Shown: positions 56,799-64,000 of the stretch, one piece after another
Numbering within the stretch: the first letter of the stretch is position 1
Layout: every line of letters begins with the position of its first letter
Assembly: GCF_902729405.1 (NCBI RefSeq)
Contig: NZ_LR746496.1
Location: 3,286,001 to 3,350,000 of the forward strand
Length of the DNA stretch: 64,000 bases
From: Acididesulfobacillus acetoxydans
GTDB lineage: Bacteria > Bacillota > Desulfitobacteriia > Desulfitobacteriales > Desulfitobacteriaceae
Direction of reading: 5' to 3'
Made by a program: the position numbers and the translations under genes
Notes under the pieces: model-generated
Told to the model about the DNA's origin: nothing
The model's database searches: none
What the model saw: the letters and a program-made list of their open reading frames with translations, nothing else

Positions 56799-57947
56799 TT
56801 AAACTTTCTCCACCAGAGCGATACCCTTTTTCTCCGCCAGGTTCCCCGCCTCAGTGCGAGTCACCGGACCCAGAGCCATCTCCACCCGTTTGCCTTGCCC
56901 TCTCAGTTCCAGACAACGGCGAATCACTTTGGGAACATCGCGGCCGAAAACCAAAATATCGGCCTCTCCGCTCTCCCACACCGGAAACAGGCCCAACAAA
57001 CTGCCCAAATGGATCGCAAATCCTGTGGCCGGTTGGTTGTAGCCGAAGTCGGCATACAGTGAATCGTATCGTCCCCCCTCGGCCACCGGAAATCCCACGC
57101 CCGGAACATATCCTTCGAATATCACTCCGGTATAATAGGAAAACCCTCGCAGAATTCCCAGATCGAGCGCGACAGGCCGCTGGACCCCAAAATCCCGCAG
57201 GTAACGGTAAACCTGCCTCAGTCCCTCCGTCGCCGCCCGAATCCCCGAGTCCTCGCTCCAGCCCAGTACTTCATCCAGAATTTCCTCTCCTCCATGCAGA
57301 TGAGGCAGTTTGAGGAGAATGTCCTGAGTTCTTTCCGGTAAATCGTTTTGCAGGACCAAGCTTTCAATTCCAACCATATCTTTCCGCGCCAGCTTCTCTT
57401 CGATACCCTCCCTCAGTCCGGGCGGAAGGGCGAGGTCCCGCATTAGTCCGGCAAAAATGCCCATGTGGCCGAGATTGAACTGAAAATCCTTGATATCCAG
57501 CTGCTCAAGGCTCTTGATGGCCAGGGCAACCACTTCCGCGTCCGCAATGATTTCGGCAGACCCAACCAATTCCACTCCCACCTGGCGAAATTCGCGAAAA
57601 TGAGGCGTGGAATTCCGGAAGACATCCGCACCGTAACATAGGCGCAGCGGCGGTTGGGAAGCCCGCAGCCGCGTACTGACCAAGCGGGCAATAGAGGGAG
57701 TAAATTCGGGACGCAAGGCCAAAATCCGCCCTTGCCGATCAAAGAACTTGTACAGTTGGTCTTCCCGGTCGACATCAGGCTGCACACAGGCCGCATATTC
57801 CAAAGCCGGCGTCTGAATTCTCCGGTAGGCCCAGCGGCTGAACAAATCAAGAGTTTGTCTTTCTAAGTGCTCAAGCAGAGCCATTTCATCTGGCAGAAGA
57901 TCATGCATCCCCATCGGAACGCGCAACCCCAGAGCAGAACGTTGCAA
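56799..57947 (-). CDS. hisZ: ATP phosphoribosyltransferase regulatory subunit
   Basis: HisZ (about 382 residues), a HisRS-like protein that partners short HisG and makes it histidine-sensitive. GMHDLLPDEM, RRIQTPALEYA, LRPEFTPSIARLVSTRL and YYTGVIFEGYVPG are present, but the aminoacylation motifs are degraded and the anticodon domain is absent, as expected. TTG at 57947 is chosen because GGGGGAG lies 8 bases upstream; a GTG at 57956 overlaps that site. Confidence 0.93.
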   Translation of the reverse strand: MQRSALGLRVPMGMHDLLPDEMALLEHLERQTLDLFSRWAYRRIQTPALEYAACVQPDVDREDQLYKFFDRQGRILALRPEFTPSIARLVSTRLRASQPPLRLCYGADVFRNSTPHFREFRQVGVELVGSAEIIADAEVVALAIKSLEQLDIKDFQFNLGHMGIFAGLMRDLALPPGLREGIEEKLARKDMVGIESLVLQNDLPERTQDILLKLPHLHGGEEILDEVLGWSEDSGIRAATEGLRQVYRYLRDFGVQRPVALDLGILRGFSYYTGVIFEGYVPGVGFPVAEGGRYDSLYADFGYNQPATGFAIHLGSLLGLFPVWESGEADILVFGRDVPKVIRRCLELRGQGKRVEMALGPVTRTEAGNLAEKKGIALVEKV

Positions 57948-57980
57948 TACTAACACTCCCCCAACGATGATTAAGGCTAG

Positions 57981-58295
57981 TTAAGGAACTTCTTTTTCTT
58001 CCCGCTCAGCCAACCGGTCAAGAATCAATTGATACCCATCAGCGCCGAAGTAGAGGCAGCGCTTGACACGGCTGATCGTCGCTGTGCTTGCCCCCGTGTG
58101 TTCGGCGATTTCCGCGTAGGTCACGTTTTCGCGCAGGAGCTTCGCCACTTCCAGGCGTTGAGCCAGCGCTTTAATCTCGGCGATCGTGGCTATGTCCTCG
58201 AAAAACCGGTAGCACTCTTCCCTGTCTTGAAGGAGCAAAATTGCATCAAACAGCGCATCATTCAAGTGATCTCTTAGTCTTTCATCTGTGGCCAT
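57981..58295 (-). CDS. yerC: YerC/YecD-family TrpR-like regulator
   Basis: A 104-residue helical protein of the TrpR-related YerC/YecD family: FFEDIATIAEIKALAQRLEV, then the helix-turn-helix NVTYAEIAEHTGASTATISRVKRCL. It is next to the his genes here, as is common in Clostridia, so control of histidine or purine/PRPP genes is a reasonable guess. It lies 33 bp before hisZ, likely in the same transcript. Confidence 0.9.
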   Translation of the reverse strand: MATDERLRDHLNDALFDAILLLQDREECYRFFEDIATIAEIKALAQRLEVAKLLRENVTYAEIAEHTGASTATISRVKRCLYFGADGYQLILDRLAEREEKEVP

Positions 58296-58358
58296 CCCTT
58301 ATTCCCCCCCGCCGTTGCTACCTTTCCCCCTTTAATTTATTAAAGCGGAAGAGTTCTG

Positions 58359-59741
58359 TCAAGTCACGCTGAGAGCGAACGCGGCTTCTTTGGCTTTTTC
58401 CCTGACCACAGTCGGCTCCGAGTAATCTGCCGCCAAACGTTCCAAATGAACCAGTGCCCGCCGGTCCCCTAAGCCGGCTAAAGCCTGCGCCGCCGCCTTT
58501 TTCACCCCGGGCACTTCATCCTCCAGGCATTCAATCAGCCTGGGAACAGCGTCTTTGCGGCCCAAATTGCCGAGTGCCTCACAGGCTCCGGCCCGAATCA
58601 GGCTGTCCTGCTCGGCGGTCGCCCCCAGCACGAACTCCCAGGCCGCCGGTACCCGGCCGCAAGCCTCTATCACGCACAAGTCGATCCTCCGGCTGACCCG
58701 CTTGTACAGGCCGGTTAAGAGTTGAAATGCCTCTTCCCCGCCGGCTTCCCGAGCCACCCAGTCGACGATCTGCGCCAGCACTTCCGGGTTCTGGGCCAGC
58801 AGAATTCTTTGGGCTTGTTCCATATCCCGATATTTTAAGCTTTCCCGCAGGCGTTCCGTCACCCTGGGCAAAATAAACCCGGCCAAAGCCTTGGCGCTTT
58901 TCTCACTCAAGCAAAGCTTGCCTGATTTGTTCCGTTGAATCCAATACACAGAAATGAGGCCGTGCAAAATATCGGGAAAGAAGTGGACTATCCCGTCACC
59001 GCGTCCGTCCGGACGCCGGGCCATTTCACCCAGGGCGGCAATGAAGGCGGATTCGGTCCATTCGCTCTCGTGTTCATGAAGGATTTCCAAAAGGGTCACC
59101 AGATCGGACACTTGCAGGGGGAGATTCAGTTCTTGGATGACCTGCTCCATGATCAGCCGCTCCTGAAAGAGAGGCTCCCCTGACAAGGCGCTGAGAAATT
59201 GGTACAAGAAGCTCAATTGTGCAAAGCCGTATTCCCCCAACTCCTCATTTTCCAGGCATTCCAATAAGCCAAGGCCGCGACCCGCCACGAACTTCTGCAA
59301 TTTTCTTAACCGCAAAAGCAAAAGATCCAGATAATCCAACGGATACCCCGTACGTTCGGCAATGTCGGGCAGAGACTCCCCGCTAACCCAAAGGCGAAAA
59401 ATCCGCCGCCAAGGCTCCCTTACATCTGACACTTGCACCCGGTCGACGAGACCCTCGACCGCCCGGATCAGGTCCCGGGCCAAGGGCTCGGCCGCCGCCG
59501 CCGGGTAAGCAAACTGTGTCCTCAATTTCCATGCGACAATCTCCGCAAAAGTCTGATTTTGCAGCAGATCCGCGTTCAACCGGAGGCAGTACAAGAGGTC
59601 CGGCACGATCGTTTCATGAACGTATTGGAGCGCCAGCGGACTGCGCGGGCCTCCCCACTCCTCCAGAAAAATTCTTGCCAGCCTCCGCTCCAACTCCCCG
59701 GTTTTCTCGTCGGTCCATTCCGGCCGGTTCAACTCTAACAC
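58359..59741 (-). CDS. HEAT-repeat protein
   Basis: A 460-residue all-helical protein. The last 100 residues contain clear HEAT/PBS-lyase type repeats (LIRAGACEALGNLGRKDAVP, VKKAAAQALAGLGDRRALVH). The N-terminal two-thirds is helical without a known motif. There is no signal peptide or membrane segment. It likely forms a protein-binding scaffold. It is the first gene of the run leading into yerC-hisZ. The GTG start has AAAGGTG upstream. Function unknown. Confidence 0.8.
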   Translation of the reverse strand: MLELNRPEWTDEKTGELERRLARIFLEEWGGPRSPLALQYVHETIVPDLLYCLRLNADLLQNQTFAEIVAWKLRTQFAYPAAAAEPLARDLIRAVEGLVDRVQVSDVREPWRRIFRLWVSGESLPDIAERTGYPLDYLDLLLLRLRKLQKFVAGRGLGLLECLENEELGEYGFAQLSFLYQFLSALSGEPLFQERLIMEQVIQELNLPLQVSDLVTLLEILHEHESEWTESAFIAALGEMARRPDGRGDGIVHFFPDILHGLISVYWIQRNKSGKLCLSEKSAKALAGFILPRVTERLRESLKYRDMEQAQRILLAQNPEVLAQIVDWVAREAGGEEAFQLLTGLYKRVSRRIDLCVIEACGRVPAAWEFVLGATAEQDSLIRAGACEALGNLGRKDAVPRLIECLEDEVPGVKKAAAQALAGLGDRRALVHLERLAADYSEPTVVREKAKEAAFALSVT

Positions 59742-60347
59742 CTGCGTTCACCTTTCTCCCGTCGGGTTCTAGCCAAGCAGCTCCTCAAGGGCAAATTCTC
59801 CTGCTTTCACCCAAAGAAGTTCGACACATCCTCAAAGTTTCCTGCCCCGACCCCCTTGCACTTCGCAACATGCCCTCCCGTCGCCGCCTGCCAGTGCTTG
59901 CGGCGACGTCTTGCGGCGGTGCTTTTCGCGACACCCGCAGCGCCTTTGCCGCGCCTTAGGGGCACTGCCACCTCCCGCTATCTCTCAGGTGCAGACAAAC
60001 CCGGTTCCGTACCTCGGGGGATTTGCCGCACAGCCCCTTACGCTTCCTCTCAAGCCTCCGGGTCTTCCTATCTTCGCCCCCGCCGCCGAAATTATACCCC
60101 GCCAACACTGAAAGAGCCGGCGGCTCACGCTCGCTTGACACTGCGAACACAAGTCCCGGCTCCAAAGGTCGTCAGACCCGAATCCCTCTCTCAAACCGCT
60201 GACACTCGGCCGAGTCTCCAGAAAGAGTTGACCATTCGGCGTGTCCTCGGCGAGGATTCTCAGAACATGGCAGCAAAATATCCTCTCTGCTCCCTTGAAC
60301 TTTGGCTATTCGACATTTTCCCTGCGAGAAGAATGGCCCCGAAGGTT
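59742..60347. other. Intergenic region without a supported gene
   Basis: About 600 bp. A 169-codon open frame on the plus strand exists but has Pro/Arg/Ser-rich random composition and no ribosome site. Short GC-rich direct and inverted motifs (CTTGCGGCG, GAGCCGGCGGCTC) are scattered. No T-tailed terminator was found. Confidence 0.5.
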
Positions 60348-61577
60348 TTACTGTCTTCCTGTTAACTCCCGCACATGTTGGGCAACTTGTTCGGGATCGA
60401 CGTGCTTGCGGGCCACACCGCTCTCCATGGCGGCTTTCGCCACGGCCGCCGCCACAGTCGGGCCGACCCGGGGGTCAAAGGCTTTGGGCATAACGTAATC
60501 CCGCTCAAGTTCGGCATCTGAAACAAGTCCTGCAATCGCATAAGCGGCGGCGATCTTCATCTCCTCATTGATCCCGGTGGCTTCCGTATCTAAAGCCCCA
60601 CGGAAAATTCCCGGGAAGGCCGTCACATTATTAACTTGATTGGGGTAATCGGAACGCCCGGTACCGACGACGGCGGCGCCCGCTTCGTTAGCTAATTCCG
60701 GCAGGATCTCCGGATTGGGGTTGGCCATGGCAAAGATAATCGGGTCTTTGGCCATGGACTTCACCATGTCCTGAGTGACCGCATTCGCCACCGATACCCC
60801 GATAAAGATATCGGCGCCTTTCAACGCCTCGGCTAAGTCGCCCTTCACCATCTCACGATTCGTGTGCCGGGCGATTTCTTCTTTATATTTATTCATGCCG
60901 CTCGTACGGCCTTCGTAAATGGCACCTTTGCTGTCGCACATGATCACGTTTTGGACACCCATGTTCATGAGAAGGTTGATAATGGCCGTACCTGCCGCCC
61001 CGGCCCCGCTGGTGACTACTTTGACATTTTTCAATTCCTTGTGTACAAGCTTGAGCGAGTTGATAAGCCCTGCCATGACTACAACCGCGGTCCCATGCTG
61101 GTCGTCATGGAAGACGGGGATGTCCATCTCGGCTTTAAGCCGCCTTTCAATTTCAAAGCAGGTGGGAGCGGAGATATCCTCCAGATTGATACCCCCGAAT
61201 GTGGGTGCCAGCAGTTTTACCGTCTCCACGACCTTGTCCACATCCTTGGTATCCAAACAGATGGGGAAAGCGTCCACTCCGGCAAAAGATTTGAAAAGAA
61301 CCGCTTTGCCTTCCATAACCGGCATCGCCGCATAAGCCCCGATATCACCTAAGCCCAAGACCGCGGTACCGTTGGACACGACGGCCACCATGTTGGCGCG
61401 ATTGGTATACGTGCTGATGAGGTCCCGGTTTTTGGCTATTTCTTTGCAGGGTTCCGCGACTCCGGGGGAATAGGCGAGACTCAAGTCACGGGAATCGCGC
61501 ACCGGCACTTTACTCTCCACGGAAATTTTACCTCGATGGTCGGCATGGAGTTTCAAAGCATCTTCGCGCAATGACAT
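60348..61577 (-). CDS. NAD-dependent malic enzyme
   Basis: A 409-residue malic enzyme that decarboxylates malate to pyruvate. Signature: SLAYSPGVAEPCKEIAK, NGTAVLGLGDIG, the metal site PVFHDDQHGTAVV and the Rossmann loop TSGAGAAGTAI; the NAD(P) preference cannot be read safely. AAAGGACG precedes the ATG at 61577. It lies 187 bp downstream of the CitE-like lyase, and the two are likely steps of one route (malyl-CoA to malate to pyruvate). Confidence 0.95.
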   Translation of the reverse strand: MSLREDALKLHADHRGKISVESKVPVRDSRDLSLAYSPGVAEPCKEIAKNRDLISTYTNRANMVAVVSNGTAVLGLGDIGAYAAMPVMEGKAVLFKSFAGVDAFPICLDTKDVDKVVETVKLLAPTFGGINLEDISAPTCFEIERRLKAEMDIPVFHDDQHGTAVVVMAGLINSLKLVHKELKNVKVVTSGAGAAGTAIINLLMNMGVQNVIMCDSKGAIYEGRTSGMNKYKEEIARHTNREMVKGDLAEALKGADIFIGVSVANAVTQDMVKSMAKDPIIFAMANPNPEILPELANEAGAAVVGTGRSDYPNQVNNVTAFPGIFRGALDTEATGINEEMKIAAAYAIAGLVSDAELERDYVMPKAFDPRVGPTVAAAVAKAAMESGVARKHVDPEQVAQHVRELTGRQ

Positions 61578-61764
61578 AAGGGCATCGTCCTTTCTCAAAA
61601 TAGATTTTGCCGGGCGGAACTCCTGGACCCAACTCTGACCGGGCGGAGGGCCGGGCTGATTTATGGTCTGTTCTTAACGGTCTCCCACCGTTATCTTATC
61701 AAAAAGATATTCCCGCGTGTGGCCATTCTGAATTCTATATATTGTATATTGTGTACCCGTGCCT

Positions 61765-62649
61765 TCAGCGTTTTGCCTTGGCATCGATTTCGGCCTGGGC
61801 CGCCAGGATATCCTGGGCATTCAAATAAACCGGAGTATCGACCATTTTCCCCAGGTAGGAAACTGCGGCTTTCCCTTGGGCAATGCCTTCTTCTTCAAAA
61901 ACCTTGACGACTCCCTTAGCCCATTCCACATCCGCAGGATCGGGAGCATAGAGTTTGTTGGCAAGTTCCACTTGTCCGGGGTGGATGATCATCCTGCCCT
62001 CATAGCCCATTTGGCGACCCTGAACCACGCTTTTCTTAAAAGCTTCCATGTCCTTAAAATCGACGAAAGGAGCGTCGATGGCCACAATTCCGGCCATACG
62101 GGCGGCCACCGCCATATGGGCCCGGGCGTACTGCTGCTCAACCGCCTCGGAGGTCAGTTTGACCCGCATATCGCGGCAATAATCAACGGCGCCGAAGATG
62201 GCATTGACATTGCGCTTGCTGGCCAGACAGCACTCAGCCGCGTTGATGATCCCCTTGGCAGTTTCCAAGAGCATGGAAATCTTGACACTGCCTACCTGCA
62301 GACCCCGGCGGCGCTCCAGCTCCTCCAGTTTCCAGTCCAGGCGCTTAACGTCGTCCGCGCACCCGGTTTTAGCCAAGGTGACCCCGCTGAGGCCTTCATT
62401 CACGATCGCTTCCAAGTCGTCATTGGTCATCTCTGTTTCCCAGTTATTGATCCGCACATAGACCTGGGCCCCGGCCGAGCCGGCAAATTTCAGATTCTCG
62501 CGCACGAGCTGACGGGCCGTTTCCTTCTCCGCCGGCGGCACGGAATCCTCAAGGTCGAGCGTAATGATGTCGGCGGGTATTTCGGGCGCCTTGCTGATCA
62601 TCTTAGGGTTGTTTCCGGGAATGTACATGATAGAACGCATAACGGTCAT
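61765..62649 (-). CDS. HpcH/CitE-family lyase, probable malyl-CoA lyase
   Basis: A 294-residue CitE-like TIM barrel: RSIMYIPGNNPKMI, ADIITLDLEDSVPPAEK, VRINNWET, SMLLETAKGIINA and MIIHPGQVELAN. The family includes citrate-lyase beta, citramalyl-CoA and malyl-CoA lyases. No citD/citF is present, and a CoA-ligase subunit and malic enzyme flank it, so malyl-CoA <-> acetyl-CoA + glyoxylate is the best reading. AGGAGG precedes the ATG. Confidence 0.82.
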   Translation of the reverse strand: MTVMRSIMYIPGNNPKMISKAPEIPADIITLDLEDSVPPAEKETARQLVRENLKFAGSAGAQVYVRINNWETEMTNDDLEAIVNEGLSGVTLAKTGCADDVKRLDWKLEELERRRGLQVGSVKISMLLETAKGIINAAECCLASKRNVNAIFGAVDYCRDMRVKLTSEAVEQQYARAHMAVAARMAGIVAIDAPFVDFKDMEAFKKSVVQGRQMGYEGRMIIHPGQVELANKLYAPDPADVEWAKGVVKVFEEEGIAQGKAAVSYLGKMVDTPVYLNAQDILAAQAEIDAKAKR

Positions 62650-62861
62650 GGTCTTCTACCTCCTAAATTTTTTCTGAATTCGCTTGAATGCTTTCTCCCG
62701 AATTCTTTTGCCTGCTTTCTCTGATTGTTTCCGGGAACCCGGCTGACTAATTCCCTCTCTTTAAAGGTACGCCTCTTGGAAGGTCTACCTCTTGGCGGCC
62801 TTACACTTTCGGCTCCGGCACTCTCCGCACTCACAAACTATAAAACATCCGCTCTGAAAAC

Positions 62862-63758
62862 TCAATGTCCGAGTTTTTCCCGTAAAATCACAGGAATGTC
62901 GGTCGGCGTCTCGGCAATAAAACCACCCGCCCGGCGCACCGCTTCGATCTTGCTTTTGGCAGAACCGCGCCCGCGCTCCACGATATTAGAAGCGTGCGAG
63001 AAGCGCTGCCCTTCCGGCGCCCAAGCCCCGGCCACATAGATGACAAAGGGCTTGGTAAATTTTCCGTCCGCAATGACTTCGGCACATTCTTCCTCCTGGG
63101 AGCCGCCAATTTCGGCATAGACGGCGACGCCTTCCGTCTCGGGGTCTTCTTGGAAGAGAGGAAGCAGATCCGCCATGGAAGTTCCCAAGACCGGCTCAGT
63201 CCCGGTATGAATAACGGTGCTAACTCCGAACCCGCCTTCTCTCAATACCCAGGGAATGGTCCCGGACTGGCCGCCGCTGCGGGAAAAAACACCGATGCTT
63301 CCCCGCTGAAAGAATTGGCTGGCCCACTCCATGTTCCCTCCCAACCAGCCGACCACCGCCTCCCCGGGAGTGATGATTCCGATCGAACCCGGCCCGATGA
63401 CGCGCGAGCCTTTGCTGCGGGCGTAAGCGATCATTTCCATAATATCATGGATAGGCGTGCCTTCCACACATGGGACAATGTTTTTTACCCCGGCATCGGC
63501 TGCCTCCATCACGGCCGTTTTCAAAACCCGACCGGGGACAAAAATGACGCTGAAATCGATCTCGCCTTCCGCCCGCACGATCTCTTTGACCGTATTGAAA
63601 ACCCTCACCCCGTGAACCTCGGTTCCGGCCTTACCCGGGCTGGTACCCCCAACCAGGCGGGTTCCGTATTCTTTCATATATGTGGTCCGCACTGATCCTT
63701 CACGGCCGGTAATCCCCTGGACTATCACTTTGGTGTTTTTGTCAATCAGAATGCCCAT
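62862..63758 (-). CDS. Succinyl/malate-CoA ligase alpha subunit
   Basis: A 298-residue SucD-type subunit. The CoA-binding Rossmann part has VQGITGREGS and GGTSPGKAGTEVHGVRVF, then GTPIHDIMEM, GPGSIGIITPGE and FSRSGGQSGTIP. The phosphohistidine is probably His in RFSHASNIVERG, where succinyl-CoA ligases have GHAGA. That altered site and the lyase next door favour malate-CoA ligase (MtkB-like), making ATP from malyl-CoA. GAGGGATTAGA precedes the ATG. Confidence 0.85.
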   Translation of the reverse strand: MGILIDKNTKVIVQGITGREGSVRTTYMKEYGTRLVGGTSPGKAGTEVHGVRVFNTVKEIVRAEGEIDFSVIFVPGRVLKTAVMEAADAGVKNIVPCVEGTPIHDIMEMIAYARSKGSRVIGPGSIGIITPGEAVVGWLGGNMEWASQFFQRGSIGVFSRSGGQSGTIPWVLREGGFGVSTVIHTGTEPVLGTSMADLLPLFQEDPETEGVAVYAEIGGSQEEECAEVIADGKFTKPFVIYVAGAWAPEGQRFSHASNIVERGRGSAKSKIEAVRRAGGFIAETPTDIPVILREKLGH

Positions 63759-63811
63759 TCTAATCCCTCGTTCACCAATTTTTTATTCATAAATTTCTCG
63801 CTCACTAATTC

Positions 63812-63871
63812 GTCATTCACTGATCCCTCATTTACTTATTCCTCATTCACTGATCCCTTATTTGAATTTCG
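63812..63871. repeat. 30-bp direct repeat upstream of the ligase gene
   Basis: A unit with CATTCACTGATCCCTCATTT occurs twice in tandem (63812-63841 and 63842-63871), with decayed CTCGTTCACCAATT-like copies at 63.77-63.81 kb. It fills the gap between the last two genes. Confidence 0.8.
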
Positions 63872-63921
63872 CTTTCTCCGACTCACGGCATCGACTGCCT
63901 TCGTCTTCTCCCCCCCTTTGG

Positions 63922-64000
63922 TTAGGCACGTTTGCGCAAATATTCCCCAAGCCCCTCCACCGCAACATCGATCCGAATCGCGTCCCGGCCGTAGAACTTA
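63922..64000 (-). CDS. C-terminal end of a gene cut by the window edge
   Basis: The last 25 codons of a frame ending RIDVAVEGLGEYLRKRA-stop. It runs into the ligase alpha gene about 160 bp downstream. By position it should be the beta subunit (ATP-grasp) of the same CoA ligase, but this short end carries no diagnostic motif. Confidence 0.4.
   Translation of the reverse strand, partial: KFYGRDAIRIDVAVEGLGEYLRKRA

Noticed and set aside
59856-60365. 169-codon open frame on the plus strand
   Set aside because: Random-like Pro/Arg/Ser/Ala composition, no ribosome binding site, and overlap with the end of the malic enzyme gene. It is an open frame caused by GC-rich sequence.

Overview
The window looks like chromosome of an anaerobic, endospore-forming, Gram-positive Clostridium-class bacterium, most like the Peptococcaceae/Desulfitobacteriaceae. 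This is inferred from gene content: a Spo0E-like phosphatase, a PASTA-domain kinase, the split HisG/HisZ enzyme, a YerC/YecD regulator, GatCAB, a PcrA-LigA pair, several Cys-rich small proteins and a homocitrate/Re-citrate synthase-type enzyme. No rRNA, tRNA or CRISPR array was seen. Most genes lie on the minus strand.

Layout. 0-0.7 kb holds the wreck of an ABC exporter. 0.9-8.2 kb is a potassium-uptake block: kdpFABC with an unknown small membrane gene in front, then a KimA-type transporter. Both promoter regions carry the same short direct repeat. 8.5-14.4 kb has tatA, a membrane-anchored RCC1 propeller, a cell-wall amidase, a 44-residue zinc-ribbon protein, an unknown membrane protein, a Spo0E-like protein, and a ferredoxin whose promoter carries a CsoR-type inverted repeat. 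14.8-26.4 kb is an accessory zone: a PASTA kinase, ATP-grasp enzyme, signal peptidase, two TetR regulators and a nitroreductase, mixed with many gene fragments (Nramp, DMT and MFS transporters, a methyltransferase, an ABC ATPase, an XRE regulator, a lepB scrap). 26.4-32.2 kb has a 23S rRNA uracil methyltransferase with a repetitive extension, a CPBP protease, a CoA-transferase and a NifV-like synthase. 32.7-46.5 kb is an information-processing block: parE-parC-like topoisomerase, MazG-like protein, pcrA, ligA, gatCAB, with a LexA-type box in front of the topoisomerase genes. 46.7-59.7 kb is a histidine cluster (hisZ, pfkA, hisG, D, C, B, H, A, F, IE) led by a HEAT-repeat protein and YerC, and followed by a deleted tnpB. 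60.3-64 kb carries malic enzyme, a malyl-CoA lyase-type CitE protein, a succinyl/malate-CoA ligase alpha subunit and the cut end of one more gene. Together these fit glyoxylate + acetyl-CoA -> malyl-CoA -> malate (+ATP) -> pyruvate, the route described for syntrophic glyoxylate fermentation.

The most unusual signal is not a single gene. Degenerate tandem repeats, each with its own sequence and unit length (9, 12, 20, 21, 24, 30, 34 or 40 bp, plus one 96-bp duplication), sit in linkers between operon genes and inside conserved genes. Examples are the N-terminus of the rRNA methyltransferase, linkers in PcrA and the topoisomerase A subunit, the N-terminus of HisB, and the cytoplasmic tail of the RCC1 protein. 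They share no sequence, so they look like the product of a local duplication process rather than of a mobile element.
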